Shown here piece after piece: positions 11,294 through 24,800 of a DNA stretch of 64,000 nt. A model generated the notes under the pieces. The model saw only the letters and a program-made list of their open reading frames with translations. It was not told the origin of the DNA and searched no databases. Location of the stretch: contig WPIO01000082.1 of the NCBI GenBank assembly GCA_009760855.2, positions 312,001 to 376,000 on the forward strand. Direction: 5' to 3'. The stretch's first letter is position 1. Every line of letters starts with the position of its first letter. The DNA comes from Cristatella mucedo (Eukaryota > Bryozoa > Phylactolaemata > Cristatellidae). The position numbers and the translations under genes were made by a program.

Positions 11294-12544
11294 CAGTCAG
11301 CCCCCCCCCGACTTACGAAGTAGATATGGACAAGAAAACCTGTCACAAATCAATTTTTCCTAAGTCAATAATTATATATGATGACTTCTACTACGATAAG
11401 TTCTGACTAATAGATAGAGAGGTAACAGAATTGCATTTTCTTTACAAATACTTGAAAAAAGGAAACAGATAAGTACAAGTAAATAAGATTATATTTACAT
11501 AATATAATATAATTACATAATATATTTACATAATAAGATTTATATTTACAGTAAATAAGATTATATTGCTTCCTGGTGCAAGTACGATCGCTCTCAGGCA
11601 TACATTTCTAGAAAAGCGTCGTTTCATTCACGTTAAAATCTGTTTTGGCAAATAATTTTCTTCTTGAATCAGTTCGACCAAGCTTCTCCTTAAACTTCTC
11701 CACAGCTTCAGTATCAGCACTTGCAGCTTCGCTAGTGACTTTGTGGCTATTGAATAAATTGCGCTTCCTGAAGCGATCAAACCAGCCATAGCTTGCAGTA
11801 AAATCTCGATCGCAGGTAGAGTCCTTATGCTTCCTCTTGAAGTCATTGAAGGCGTTCCTCGCTTTAGCCTGGATGGCCAGCATCGTTTGAGGCACGTGTT
11901 TGGATTCTGGTCTTCCATCCACATGACCAGCAACTTCTCATCTCTTCGATAGGCCGACTTATATTTGTTGTGATGATTATCGATTTGGTGAAAGCAGCAG
12001 ACTTCACAGCATCTGTGATTCGTTGTTTATTTTTCAGAATAGTGGATACGGTATAAGCTGATAAGCCGGTCTCACATGAGATCATGGTCACCGACATGTC
12101 AGATTCCCTTTTCCTTGGGATACTCATGATCTCCTCAAGAGAAATAGCTTCTTTTCTCCACCAGCAGGAGAGATGCTACTTTTGCATTTTCCTGCAATCT
12201 AAATATAAGCACAATATATAATAAAGGAATAAATAGTGACAAATAAAGTAATGCAACAGCGAGCGGTAAAATCACAACATAAAACACGAGAACGCACAAG
12301 ATCACTCTAAAATGTCTTACCTCTAGCAAGTTACGCGAGCAAGAGAGAACCGTCAGTACCTACAAAGCATATCGTTCAAACGCAGTTTCATCCCTTCTGT
12401 TTGCGGTGTTTTCAAATCTTCTGACCGCGAGCGGACTCTTAAAGTTTTTTCGGATAAATATTGATTTTCAATTTCTTCGGGACCATGGCCAAGTTTGTCT
12501 CTCAGAGTTTTCGCAAGTCGAACAGTCATATGTGGGGGCGGACT
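11294..12544 (-). mobile_element. Tigger/pogo-type DNA transposon remnant lacking its catalytic domain
   Basis: The left end CAGTCAGCCCC...GACTTACGAA matches the ends near 49136 and 49426. The right end (TCATATGTGGGGGCGGACT) is its degraded partner. The minus strand encodes the N-terminal helix-turn-helix (MSIPRKRESDMSVTMISCET) and the CENP-B/Tc5-type DNA-binding region (ASYGWFDRFRKRNLFNSHKV, SEAASADTEAVEKF), frameshifted near 11925. After NVNETTLF a stop replaces a tryptophan codon, and the DDE domain is missing. AT-rich sequence lies between that point and the left end. Confidence 0.85.
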
Positions 12545-13688
12545 TTATATTGGAATTATTTCTCGCTGCTGACCTCCTAAGGTTCACTTACATGTTCAAT
12601 GCTAGTGAATTAATTGATCCCACAATATAATTGATCCTTTCTTTATCGATACTCATCTACTTATACTACTCATACTTTTAGCCCACAAATTAAACTAAAA
12701 CTCATGAAATTTAGAAATGCTTCATGTCATTATGACATGCAAGTGCCATGCATAGTATGCTTACCTAGATATCTATGCCCAACTATCTAGATATCTATGA
12801 ATGCCTAGATGTCTATGATGCACAGATACATGACAGACGTATTGCATTTGCCTAAGGCTAGTTTCAACAATTACTAACAAAGTATGCATCCACAAATACT
12901 TGCATATGCTAGCATGTATGCGTACGTACGTAAATGCACTAAGCATAATTATATCAAAACCGTCAATGTGAGGGAAAAAATGAACTGCCATCGACCTAAC
13001 ACCAAATAGTGTAGCGAATTCACTATTGCAAATTTCCCAATCCCTTCACGAATGCTCAGTTAACCGTGCAGGTTGACTCAATAAACGTGGCCTTGCACTT
13101 ACCCCTATACATTAGCCTGACTTAGATCCAGCAGTGTATGCAGGAGTATGTTTCTAGCGAAGGATTACACTTTATTTGCGAAGGAACTTTATCGTACGAT
13201 TAATATCCTCTCTCTGCCTTGAAGGTCGCTTCACTCGCTTGCACCAGCCCGCCTATGCGACCTCCTCGCTCGTGTCAATCACGTGCTCTCGAACTACCTG
13301 CTCGTTGGCTTCTTGTCGTCTGGCAGCTCCTCGCGCCGAAATGAAATTCTTTTGATCTCAGGTCTTCAGTTCATTACACGCACCTAGAGTCTAGAAATCG
13401 GCTTCTTTTGGCTTCTGTCACGACCTGCAACGATTTTGCATCGTTTTAAACGAGTCAAGGCTAAAGACAGTTCCTGTAAGCTTTCCGGGCACCCGAGTGC
13501 AATCGCCTTTGTTGCTCGAGTGCTTTGCCTGCATAATATCCGTGCATAACTCAATGCATGTGGCTAACCAGAAGTTCTACGAACTGGTGACCTTGAACGT
13601 CTTCTTGCTGCTTTTTGCTGCCAATCTTATGCCTAATACTTTAAGTGCTTCTGCATGCTTGCCGAGGCACGATACCGTGCATGCCATT
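12545..13688. other. Unassigned intergenic sequence
   Basis: It contains three near-copies of CTAGATATCTATG at about 12767-12818. A GC-richer patch at 13210-13365 is open on the plus strand (LCDLLARVNHVLSNYLLVGF) with an AG|GTCTTC edge, but it has no known match. Confidence 0.35.
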
Positions 13689-13689
13689 A

Positions 13690-13940
13690 AACCTTGTTTA
13701 TTACTTCTATTGCAGCGAATTGTACAGCGCCTGTATAGATATCTCGTTGTATTATGGAGCTATACAAACTACGTACTGTAATTAGTATTATTTTTATTAT
13801 GAGGTCAAAATACAGATTAAAAACCGTGTGGCGATCTAATATTGCTGATGGAGACTGGGTAGATTATTTTGAATTATCTTCCTCGCTAAATCGGCTAGTC
13901 GAACGCAGAGATTTTACGAAAGTCCCATAATGTCTATCTA
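13690..13940 (+). mobile_element. LINE tail followed by a LINE linker-like fragment
   Basis: 13690-13797 resembles the LINE 3' tail (GCGCCTGTATAGATATC...GGAGCTATACAAA...ATTATTTTTATTAT). 13799-13930 is open and contains DGDWVDYFELSSSLNRLVER, like the DW...Y...RN linker before LINE reverse transcriptases. The second call is tentative. Confidence 0.45.
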
Positions 13941-14403
13941 GGCCATGTGCTAGGAAGATAAAAAACTAATATTTAACAAGTTCAATAGCAGTATGCCAAC
14001 CAGGCGGCTGGTATTCGAGGCCGGAGAAGGCACGGTGCATCAATAAGTATCCTTAAAACTACGAGCGATGGGTTTCCATGTAGTGACTGCTAAATTGAAG
14101 TACATTTTACTCAAACCCTGGTATATTGGCCCCCTTTCAAATTACAGACTCTCTAGGGCGCGCAGCAGGTTTGGGATGGCGCGTAGCTAGTTGCTGTAGA
14201 ACTTGGCGGCTTCTTGTAGGAGCAGGCTTAACGTTGCAATGCCCTGAGATTATGCACTATGAGCCTGACAGCTCAACCTCAAATACGAGCAATGAGCTTG
14301 GCCTCTGAATTAGAACCGAGCCGCTTACAAATTAGCCTGGATAAACCGAGGCTTACGAGGAGCTCGATTTATAATTATATAGGAATGAGATTGTATGCAT
14401 AAG

Positions 14404-14530
14404 TAAAATATAATGCATTTGTATAGCCCCTAAGAGAACTTGATCAATTCAAGCGCTTCACCTATGCCACGCGGCTCGAGTCTACGACCTCGGCCCTCAA
14501 ATACAGTCACGTTAACCTTAGTCATATGAA
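14404..14530 (-). repeat. SINE family 2
   Basis: The minus strand shows the tail ATTTGTATAGCCCCTAAGAG (read in reverse), the GCGCTTCACCTATGCC...GGCTCGAG body and part of the head. Diverged. Confidence 0.65.
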
Positions 14531-14764
14531 TAATGACCTGTCTACTATATGCTACTATATGGACGAGGCCGCATGCAGCGTGGGCATGGCCGCAGTCTCT
14601 CTCCTTGAGCAACGGTCTGCTGGTCGGCGAGTCCTTGAGCTGAGCGCCAGCGGCTGCAAACCTGTTAGTGAGTTCGCTGGAAGTCGCCTGTCATATCGGC
14701 CGTAATATAGGACTATTGTTTGGGCTTTTTCTACAACGGTTTTGTTGCTAGCGCTACTTGCGGC

Positions 14765-14835
14765 GTATCGAGTGGGCATATGTGAAGTGCCTGAATAGAG
14801 ATTAAGTTCTCTTGGGGCGCTATACAAATGAATTA
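14765..14835 (+). repeat. SINE family 2, tail only
   Basis: GGCATATGTGAAGTGCCTGA continuing through TTCTCTTGGGGCGCTATACA. The head is missing, so the copy is 5'-truncated or replaced. Confidence 0.75.
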
Positions 14836-15079
14836 TACTTTTTGTGTGCTGTTATCGTCGGTGTATTACGAGCTTCAGGTCTTTTCAGGTTGCACGCGTA
14901 ACGCCGCTACTCCAACTAGTGAGGATCTCGCGGTGGTCATAACTCTTGCAATGAATTGATGACGATATCGCCGATTTAGCTAGCCGCCGTTTCACTAGGA
15001 GTCGGATGTATCGGTAAGAGCCCGCTAGTCGCCGGAGGCATTGTACAGAACGCGCATGAGTAGCGCCGCTCAACCCGCC

Positions 15080-16295
15080 GACTGAGCTGGTGCACGCGTC
15101 CTTCGCCCATCCGAAAGAGAAACTCGCTCGCGTATCGGCGTCGCTGCTTCGTCTTCAACCTCAACGCCGACCCACCGACGGACCCGTCTCTCGCAGGCAT
15201 AGTGTGCGCGTCGACGACGCGAACCGCAGACCTCGCCGGATATTTTCTCGCGAGGCCATACGACGGTTTCGGCGCAGGGCAAATTTCGCCAGACAGACGG
15301 CCGCCGGCGGAGCTGACGACGGAGACCGGGCGCTCGAGATTACGTCCGGCCGAGCTCTATTCGCGAGCGCTCACCCGGCTCTCGCGTTTCGGCGAATTAT
15401 CGCGTTCGCGTCCGTTGGTCGGGGGCTCGCGGGCGGGAGGCTGAATGCTAAGCGAGGAAGTTGGCCGCTTGAGCCTAGGCAAGAAAGAACCGGAAGCGAT
15501 CGCTAGTTATGACGCTGAGGGGCCGCCGCGTGCGAAAACCTTACATCTTACGAAGCAGTCGTCGCCGCGAGAAGGGGTTCGACAGGTGGCCCTGCTCTGC
15601 CGCCAGCGCGATTGCATCGACGAAGCTGCGGCAGATGGTGGTGTAATAATGTCGACCCGTTTGAGCCGGCATGCGCGAGCGCAAGCAGTGGCCGTCGTCG
15701 GCTTGGGAGCGCGCGCGGAGATGACGCGGTCAGCGCCGTGCAGCCGCTCACTGTTGGGCGGCCGGAAGCTACGCCCTGCAACAATTTTTTCAAGGGTGGG
15801 CCGGCTGAAATCACCGCCCACGCCGCGAGGAGCCGCAATTAAGGGACTCGCGACAGCGCCCTCCACCACTTCCTGGTAAGCCGCGTCGCAGGCCGCGGGT
15901 AAGTGTTGGATCCGCTGACTCGCTAGTGCTCAGCAGCGGCGGTGGCGGCGGCAGCAGCAGCGGCAGCAGCAGCCTCAATGCTCGCGGCGAAGCTAGCGCG
16001 GGTTCAGTCGAACCACCTGTATTCCGTTTCTGCGCGAGTTCTGCTCTTCGGGCTCTGTACCCGCTGCTGTGGCCTGCACAGCCTGCCGAAACCCGCCGCG
16101 TCTTGCGCGAGAGAGGAAAAGGCCGCCGGGTGCGCGACGCAGCGGCGTTTGCGTCCCGCCGGCTGGTGCTATGACGTCGCCCTGCCCTTGGCCGTCCCCA
16201 TCCTGCTGCCGTTGCTGCTATTGGCTGTGTCGGTCGCCTCCTTTGATTCGTATTGTCCTCGTCGTCGTCGTCGCAGGTGTGCTGCAGTGATCGAA
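15080..16295 (+). promoter_or_regulatory. CpG-rich promoter and 5' leader region of QDPR
   Basis: Dense CpG sequence with many overlapping open frames on both strands ends at the QDPR start codon. Simple runs (GCG/GCA triplets near 15940-15975, CGT triplets near 16258-16273) lie close to the start. No TATA box was seen, which fits a broad housekeeping-type promoter. The long frames here are a by-product of GC richness. Confidence 0.6.
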
Positions 16296-19200
16296 ATGGC
16301 GGAGCCGGCGAAACGCGTGCTCGTGTATGGCGGCAAAGGAGCGCTCGGAGCTGCCGTGGTCGCGTCCCTCAAAGCCCAGAAATTCGTGAGTCGCGCGTCG
16401 CAGACGAAAGCGCAGCGCCGCTGCTGTCGCACCGCGTTAGGCGGTCGTTACCGACGCCCGCCTCGTCGCCGAAGCGTGCGCCTGGGCCTCCGTGCGTCCG
16501 TGCGTGGTGAGGGCGGAGGCGGCTGCTGCTCGCGCTGGTCACTTGTCGTCGCTTGTCGCCAGAATTTGTGGTCGTTTATTTGTGGACAGTCCGTGTGGCG
16601 CGCTCTCAGTGGAGCGAGCCTAACGGGAGCCGAAGCGCGACGCTGTCCCTGCTGCGGCTTCGGCTGCGCCAATCGATGAGACGCTCTGGCCTCGCCTCTG
16701 CCAGCGTATGCGGCTCTTGAGTGGATGAGTGCCGCTCTGAGTAGATGAGCGGTAGCCGACGCCGGCGCGATGTTTGTTTTTTGTGAGAACGATGCAGAGA
16801 ATCAGGCCAGGCGCTGCGGCCTGGCAGAAGTAGCAGCGTTAATAATAATAATAATAATAATGTCTTTTGTCTAACACCTAAAATAACTTAATTTCTGTTC
16901 AGGCGTTGTGCTTAATCACGACGTGCACCGTTTCATAGCGTGGAACCGCATTAAAGAATCTAAGCGAAACCGGGCGACTTGGAACCGGCGTGAATGTCGA
17001 CCCAAACCGTGTATCTATGACCGTTATTATATGCTAGAGAGGTGCTGTCTGCAGCACGTTCAAAGATGACGTGGCTTTCAATATGGCAGTCGGTTCCCAC
17101 CAGCCTTCTCTCAGACAGTAAAGGAAAAAGACAGTGAAGGAAAACAAATCTTAGGTGATTTAACAGCCGCATTTGTACAGCAGCAGAAGAGCCCTAATGG
17201 CTATCACCACCACTTGCAGTTGGCAATAAAGGATCGCCCAAGTGCAGCATTCGAACCCACGACCTCGGTCGTGAAGAGCATGCGCCCTACCTCCTGGGCA
17301 GTGAGAATCTTAGCTAAGAAAAGCGACGAGCTGGCGGTGGACATCGGAGGACAGTTGGAGCAGCTCGAAGCAACTGGAGGAGGAGGAGTGCCAGAATTGG
17401 TGGCTCAAGAGAAAAGATCGTTGTCGTTTAGGAATTGTGGACCCACTGTGTAGGGCGTAAAGAGCAGAAGTATCTGTCACCCACCAGTCTCACTGCGAAA
17501 GGAAGGGACAGCTATTTTAGTCTTAAGAGCACTGGAGAGCACTAGAAGCATCTAGTGTCGTCCTCGGCCTGCATGCGCCGAGAGAGTGCTGCACTGGTGG
17601 CAGCAGTCTGTTTTTTACTCTCACCCACCTTTTCCCGGACCTAATGCCACCGAATTCTGGATTCTGTTTTTTGTGCGCTAGCTAAACTGCCTGCCTACTG
17701 CTGAGGGGCCCCTGCGTGGGCAGGCCATGAGCCCTCTATCAGCGCTGGGAAAGCACCGATACAACTGTCTCTTGTTGCTCAGCTCTGCTGCCTGTTGAAT
17801 GTGACCGGTTGCCAATGGTGCTGATAAGCGAAGGAGTTTGACTGGCAGCTTTAAATCTAGTTATCTTTGCTGATTGTCCTTGAGGGCTAAGTCTCAAGAA
17901 CTAGGTGCTGGGGCTAATTCTCCTACCCCTAGTTGAACCGACCAGTAGGGGCATGCCATCCGATTCGCTGCCCCTACATGTCCTTCTAGCCTTCCCATGA
18001 TTAATCTGCCTCTGTCAAGGTCAAGGTGTAGACCCAACTCAATTCCTGGCTGCTTTGCTGCCAAGGATACCACGAAGATAGCTATTTTATAATTGTGGGC
18101 CTTTAGCAGTTATTTTCGCCACACAGGCGTATTGAAGCAAAAAACCTGTCGTCCCAGCCGAACAGTTGGGGGGGGGGAGGGGAAGGGCACCTGCTTCTCT
18201 GTCTGTGCTTATGTGATTTTCGATCCTCTTTGTATCCTGCCTCGAAAATCGTGACAAGCTTTTCTAGATGAACCAGTTGTCACCATCGGAGGTGTTGCCA
18301 CCAGAATTAAGCCAGTGGCATTGTCGGTGGGGAGTCAATCCTAACATAGGAAGTCGTTGAGTGGCGAGTTCCAGGCAGCATGCTCCATCTGTGGAGAATT
18401 GCCTCCCCTTGGCTATGGCTGCTGTCATCATTATGAAACACCTTGCGTCTGTGCTTCTTCCAAAAAATTGGATTGAAAATTTGGTTTGAGGCCGGTAGCC
18501 TTTTGTTCTGATGTTCAGTTTGTCAATGAACACCAGTTCCCATTGTCAGTAGGTTTTGCAGGTTTCGGTGCTGCCCACCTCTCTGCCTGATGGCAGGTCG
18601 CTAGTTGTCATGCAGCAATGCAAGTATGCTGCCTTCCTCGGGTCGCACTGCCTGCCACCCAACTAAATTCGTATGACTTGCATTGCATGCTACTACAATT
18701 TCTGTGACGATGAGACATTGCAGGGATGGCTGGCTGCCAGGTTTTATTTGCTCGAGAGGACTGTAGACAAGAGATAAGATCGCCTCGGCGCTAATAGCCT
18801 GCAGTGATGCAATATCGTGTCTATTATTGGACCAACTTGCATCCTGCCAGGTAGCGATCGATTGCAGGTTGGAGCTCATTGGCCAAGCTATGGGGAACCA
18901 CCGTTAGTTTACCAGATTGGGGGCAGGGGCCACGAGACCCAGGCCTTCCCCTCGGACCGACCCAGAAGAGATGCTTACAGTCTGATAGAGATTGCCTGTC
19001 CTCTCGAGGCCAGTGTTTGACACCACCGGTTCTTGTCCTGTAGTATCCTACTAACCAGCGGTCACGATTGTCTTCTTGTGTGCTTTTTCCTGCCTGTCTG
19101 GCCAAGCATTATGCCTTGCTTGTCATTAACTCTTGGCAATTGTTTCTCTTGCAGTGAATTGTATATTGCTTGCATAGAGATTTGCTTCTCTTAGTTTTAC

Positions 19201-21765
19201 GAAAGACATGATTATTAATGCGGTACGTTCGGTCACCACTTTCGTTGCTTGAGCGCTGCTGCAGTAGCGCTGGCTCGGATGACTGCATGGCGATGCCTGG
19301 CTACGCTAGGGTGGCAGAACCATCGGTGGCTCCCAGCTCTGCTGCCGTGGAATGCTAACCATGTGCAAAACTGGAGTGCGTGTGTCGGTCGATACAGGGT
19401 TGCCTGTATGATGTGCCGGATAGGATAGTGCTGCTGCTGAGCTAGACCATGAGCTGCAATGACCGTCGATTAGCATAGTTGGTAGCTCATCTGAGATCTT
19501 GTGAGGCAAGGGGCTGCTGGGCTCATGAACGGGCCTACGACGACTCACGGGTACATGATGTATCCTCCTCGAGCACGGCCTTGCTCCTTCAAATCATTCT
19601 TAGCTGGTGTTGAACAAAAATAAGGTAGAATTAGTAGATGGATGCCAAGAGAGCGGCTTGATTCGTACTCAGAAGCAGTACTAGAGATCTGTCTTGGGAA
19701 TGTGAAACCTTGTTCAACTTCTTGGTCTGGGAATTTCCAGCCTGGCCTTGCCTTGGTCCCAGGCACCCAGCCTGTCATCAAGCAAGCACTCCGAGTACAT
19801 TACCTGGAGGCTGGGCATACAACTGTCTGTCAGTGTGTATATGTTTTTGTGTGCATGTGTGCGTGTGTACACGTGTGTGCAGGCACTCGTGCGTGGGCTC
19901 TCGTGCAACTCCCGGGCCGGGTTTTCAGGTTCTGAACAGTTTCTGCAATGGCGTCGGCGGTTTGGTCTGCGGTAGGCTGTAGGCATCGGTAGCTTGACAT
20001 CAGCATCGAGCGCTTTTGCATGATCCTAGCCCTGTATTAGTCGGTGTGCTGCTTCCCTCGCCTCAGGTGGCCACTGACCAGAGCCGTCTGCCATGCCAGC
20101 ATTTGAGATCGTCTGTGACGGTTGTCGCTGGACCGAATTAAATCAGATCTCAAGAATGGTTTAACTGCTCTAAACGTTTTCTCTTGTAATAATAATAATA
20201 ATGCTCTTGATAAAGCACCCTCAGATAACTCAATTTCTTTCTAGGCTCTTTACATTTGCTGCAAAGGGAAGTCGTTTCTAGTCTCGTCATTCCTGTCACG
20301 CCAGCTTATGCAAACCAGTGGTTGAAAAAAGCAGCTGCCTAATCAGTGCCAGCAGCTGAATGAATTGGTCATCGTGCTGGCACTCTATTTACTGGCACTT
20401 TCTTACTTTCCTATCAAAGTGCAGCTAGGGTTTTGATGTATTTGACTGGTGCATTGGTTTCTAGCTATTTGGTCTTCCGTGGGCATCTTACGAAACTTTG
20501 GATAAGAAGCAGCATACATTGATCTTACATTCTTAGTGTGTGCTCTTCAATTTTGCACTTTATGCGCACACCTCATACTTGGTGTGTGTGCCGTGTCAGT
20601 CAGTGTGTTCGTGCGCCTGCCAACCCGCTTAGCCTCTGGCATGTCGATTAGCGAGTTAATGCTCACGGACTAGTGCTCAAACCAAAAGGCCGTCTAGTCA
20701 GCACAGGATTGGCAACCAAAAGAGAAGCATTGAAAACGTGATCTCACTTGCGTTAAAAAACACATCGTGCGCAGTGGTCTGTGTCGTCTTGCAGGGTTCG
20801 TTTTTCTTATTGGTATTTTCGACAATCGGCTTTTGCACAATCACCCGGTCGCAAAGCTAAATCGCGATTTCATTAAGCAGTCCATAAATTGCACCGATCT
20901 GATGGCACCAGTCGTCTTCTGATTCCACGGCCCTATGGGGAGTGCAGTTAGCTGTATGCGTGCTTTTGTAAGCGCTGAATAAATCAGCGCAACATATTTC
21001 TTTTCCGGCAATCCAGTGGGTCGGTTCCGTGGACCTGGCTCCTAATGAAGAAGCCGACTTGAACGTTATACTCAAGGATATTCACAGCATGCAAGGTCAA
21101 GGCCTGGAGCTGCAGCAAGCGCTGGATGCCCAGCTCGGCAGCAGTCAGCTGGACGCCGTCCTGTGCGTGGCTGGCGGCTGGGCAGGTGGCAATGCTGCTC
21201 AGAAAGGTCAGCCAGCGTGCAGCTGCTTGCTGCTGCCGTCGTTACTTGCTGCTGCCATCGCTGCTTGCCACCGTTGCTGCTGCTGTTGCTGCTTGCGGTG
21301 GAGTTTGCTGCTGTCGCAAGAGTGGCAAGAGCCTCTGTCTGGGGACATTCCGAATGAATGGGGTGCAAAGTTCATTGCAAATCATCCCCAGACACTGGTG
21401 GATGCCTCAGGGTCACCGCCTTGGGGATAAGGCAGCTTGCACTTCACGACCCAGGTCGTCAGTTCGAGATCTGCGGCCGGCAATCCTTTATTGCCCAATG
21501 CAAGCGAAAGGGATAGCAGCTGAGGCTCTCCTGCCTCTCCTGCCGTGAGGCCGTTGAATCAGCCGACCTTGACTTCTATTTGTGGGTGTCCCCGAAATGC
21601 TGTGGTCTTGGTGACCGTGCAGCTGCTGCCTCATCTTGTCATTGCATTCACAGCCTGTGGTCGACAGTTGCCCTAGGAGACGTGACTGGCAGGCATTTTT
21701 CTGCCACTGCTACTTGTGTGCCAGTTTCATTACCAATACATATATATAATATAGGAGAGAGAGAG

Positions 21766-21843
<78 letters not shown>

Positions 21844-24800
21844 TGCAGGCACTCCCTTCTGCTGTTTTAGTGGTTGCACTCGTGGAGCTTGTTACTCCGG
21901 TGCCTTTGTCAGTCCTTATTTATATTCCGACCTATAGCCCTAAGCAACCGTTGGCAAGCCAGAAATGTCTTTTTTTTAATTAGCACCCGGCTTTTCTCCT
22001 CTGCTGCTGCTGCCTAGTAGCTATTTAACGATCGGCTCTCTGTGATGTGCTTGATGGCTGCCCTTGTGGCAGCACTCGTGCACATCGCACGAATGGCACC
22101 TCATGGCACAGTGCCCTCTTGCAGACTTCGTGAAAAGCTGTGAGCTCATGTGGCAGCAGAGCGTCTGGTCGTCGGTGCTGGCGGCGCAGGTCGCCGCCAA
22201 GCACCTGCGCGAAGGAGGCCTGCTAACGCTGACCGGTGCCAACGCTGCCCTGCAGCCCACGGCAGGTGAGCAGAGCCGTGCCGGATAGGGCCGGGCCGAG
22301 CGCAGCCTTCTGCAGCTGCCTGTCGTCGTGCACGAGCTAAGGCAGCTGTGACCAGCCGTCGAACTGCCCAGGGCGACCGACCGTCCTATCGGCACAGCTG
22401 AGCTGCTTCGTGGCTGTGGGCGTGCTCGAGATGTGGCGCTAGTTTACCCAGCTGCCACCTCCGTTGCTGCTACATCTGTCTCACTCATTTTAGGAATGAT
22501 CGGCTATGGCATGGCCAAGGCCGCCGTACATCACCTCGTCAAGAGCCTGGCATCGGCGAACGGTGGACTGCCGGCTAATGCATCTGTCTTTGGCATTTTG
22601 CCGTAAGAGCCGAGAACCCCTTATCCAGATTGTCAAGTTGTGTCTTGTTGGACGGTGGGACATTAATGTGTCACCATCCCATCGTGGTAGATTCTTTGGC
22701 CTGGATGCAGCCACCACCACCACCCATCTTGCTCTTGCTGGACTGGCTCGAAGATGTAGCCCTCTGCCAGGGTTGGGTTAAGGGTGTAGGATTTGGTCCT
22801 ACATGGCTGCGATGGGCGACAAAGATAGGCCCTGGCATGCAGGCCTGCACAGGGCAAGGATCGCTAGCACCCAACGAAGGATGGCGATCGAAATAGAAAA
22901 CGAACGTACTTAGCAAAAAGCCGAAGTTGCAGTGTAATCTGAACACCAAGCAGACAGAACTGCACAAACAGAAGTAGCAAAACACAAGCTTTCCAATATC
23001 AATGAGCCATACTACTAATAATTATTAATATAATTATGATAATACGTGTTTATTGCTCCCTAGGAAAATCAAGTCTCTATCCAGCCGATCTGTAACCCGC
23101 TGCAAGAGAATCAGTATCCAAGGGTTAGTAACATGCACTGCATCAAGGATGCAAGGAAACAAAGAACATACTTAGCCCAGTATTACTAAAGAAAAAGTGA
23201 ATACACTCATTGACACCGGTTAGTGAGACGTCTGGCTAGTAACCTGCTCTCAATCATGCGCTGGTGGGCAGGTGTTTCTTTAGTTATGACCTGAAAGATG
23301 AAATGTCATTGCAGGTAGTGCCTTTAGCCTGAAGCGAGAGAAGCTAGTTCCAGGTGTTCGGTGCATGCAATTGGAAAGCTTGACCTCCAAAAGATTTCAA
23401 TTTAGTGTGAGGGACGGTGGAGATGACCAGATGATGATGAGCAGCTGGTGGTGCAAGAGCACTCTAAAGCAGACATTGCAAGAGCACCACTTCTCACCGA
23501 CCTGCATTGGCTCCCCATCAAGAAACTTTTGTCTTTAAGGTTATGTCTCACACTTCTAGGTCACTTAAACAACTTGCTCCGGCCTACCTATCGGAAATAC
23601 TTCTTCATCAGGCATCGCATCGTACCACCCGGTCTTCTGATTCAAATTGTTTAGCTGTACATCTAGTCAACCTCAGAACGTTTTAGAAGCCAGTTGGTAT
23701 GCTCCCAAAGCCTTCAACTACACCCTTAGCAAGTGGCGGAAGTGAGTTTCGTACAGCAGCCGTGGCTCTGAAAAGCAATCACGTCAGCTCGGAAAGGAGA
23801 ACTCGCGAGCAAGCAGTTCAGCTATGTGCTTTGCTCGCGAGCCAGGTTTGGGTTGAGTATCGGTAGTGCCTACAGTAACCTTGACCGTGAATGTCTTGAC
23901 CCTGGCTGTATGTCGACAGGCTATCTTTTTCTTACTATGGGCCGTCGATGACAGTTGCATGTCAGCTCGGGCTATTCTATAGAAATGCTATAGATTCTTA
24001 GCTACCGATCGTAATGGCTTTGCACTTACAGCCGCAGATACTTGCTCATGGCATTAGTTTACTGGCCATTCTTCTTCATTCTGCATAATCTTATTCCTGA
24101 ATAGAATTGAGGTTTGACAAGTGGCCTTGATGCAGGAGCATAGTCGTGGCAGCCCGCAGTACTAACTTCTGGCTGCCCACACTACCAGCAATGAAGATGT
24201 CTTTTTGTCGCCCACTTATGTGGCTCCCGTGTGGAAGCTTCGGCACTATATGTACACATACTTATGTCGCAGAATGGTTTACTTCAGTTGTCTTTTGAGC
24301 AAAAATTGCATACCTACCGCTTACCTTCATCGTATACATTGTGAACTGCATGTACTGAATGTACTGTATCACTTTTTATAGTGTCACATTGGTATGAACC
24401 ATGCAAGTGGCAAGTAGGGTGTTGGCAAGTCACCCTGTTCAGCTTTATGTATTCGAGTAATTGATGTTAATGATGCCATGATTTCAAAGCTAGAGGAATT
24501 GAGATGTAGTACTTTGTCAATCATCTGGTTTGATTTGTTGCATTAACTGCCATAAGCAGGTAGCGCTTTTCTGTTTCTTGTGTCGAATTGCTGTATATTT
24601 TGACTGCCCTGTAGCAAGAGCATTAATATTGTCTTCTTTAATTCCAGTGTCACCCTGGACACCCCAATGAACAGAAAATGGATGCCGGATGCTGACCATT
24701 CCACGTGGACCCCTCTCGAATATGTTGCTGGGTAGGTAAAAGTTGATACAGCCTTACCAAGTAAGGCTGAGTCCTATGTAAAGTTCTAGAAAGATATCAA

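Larger units (their letters stand above)
16386..21016. other. QDPR intron 1
   Basis: Begins CpG-rich and then becomes ordinary. It contains a LINE tail at 16841-16915 (minus), a family-1 SINE at 17157-17306, a poly-G run at 18168-18180, a plus-strand LINE-tail relic at 19130-19222, short GT-rich sequence at 19830-19885 and a LINE tail at 20188-20290. No exon was recognised in the rest. Confidence 0.6.

Noticed and set aside
15090-15879. Long frames on both strands upstream of QDPR
   Set aside because: CpG-rich DNA has few stops. No homology, and the frames overlap each other on both strands.
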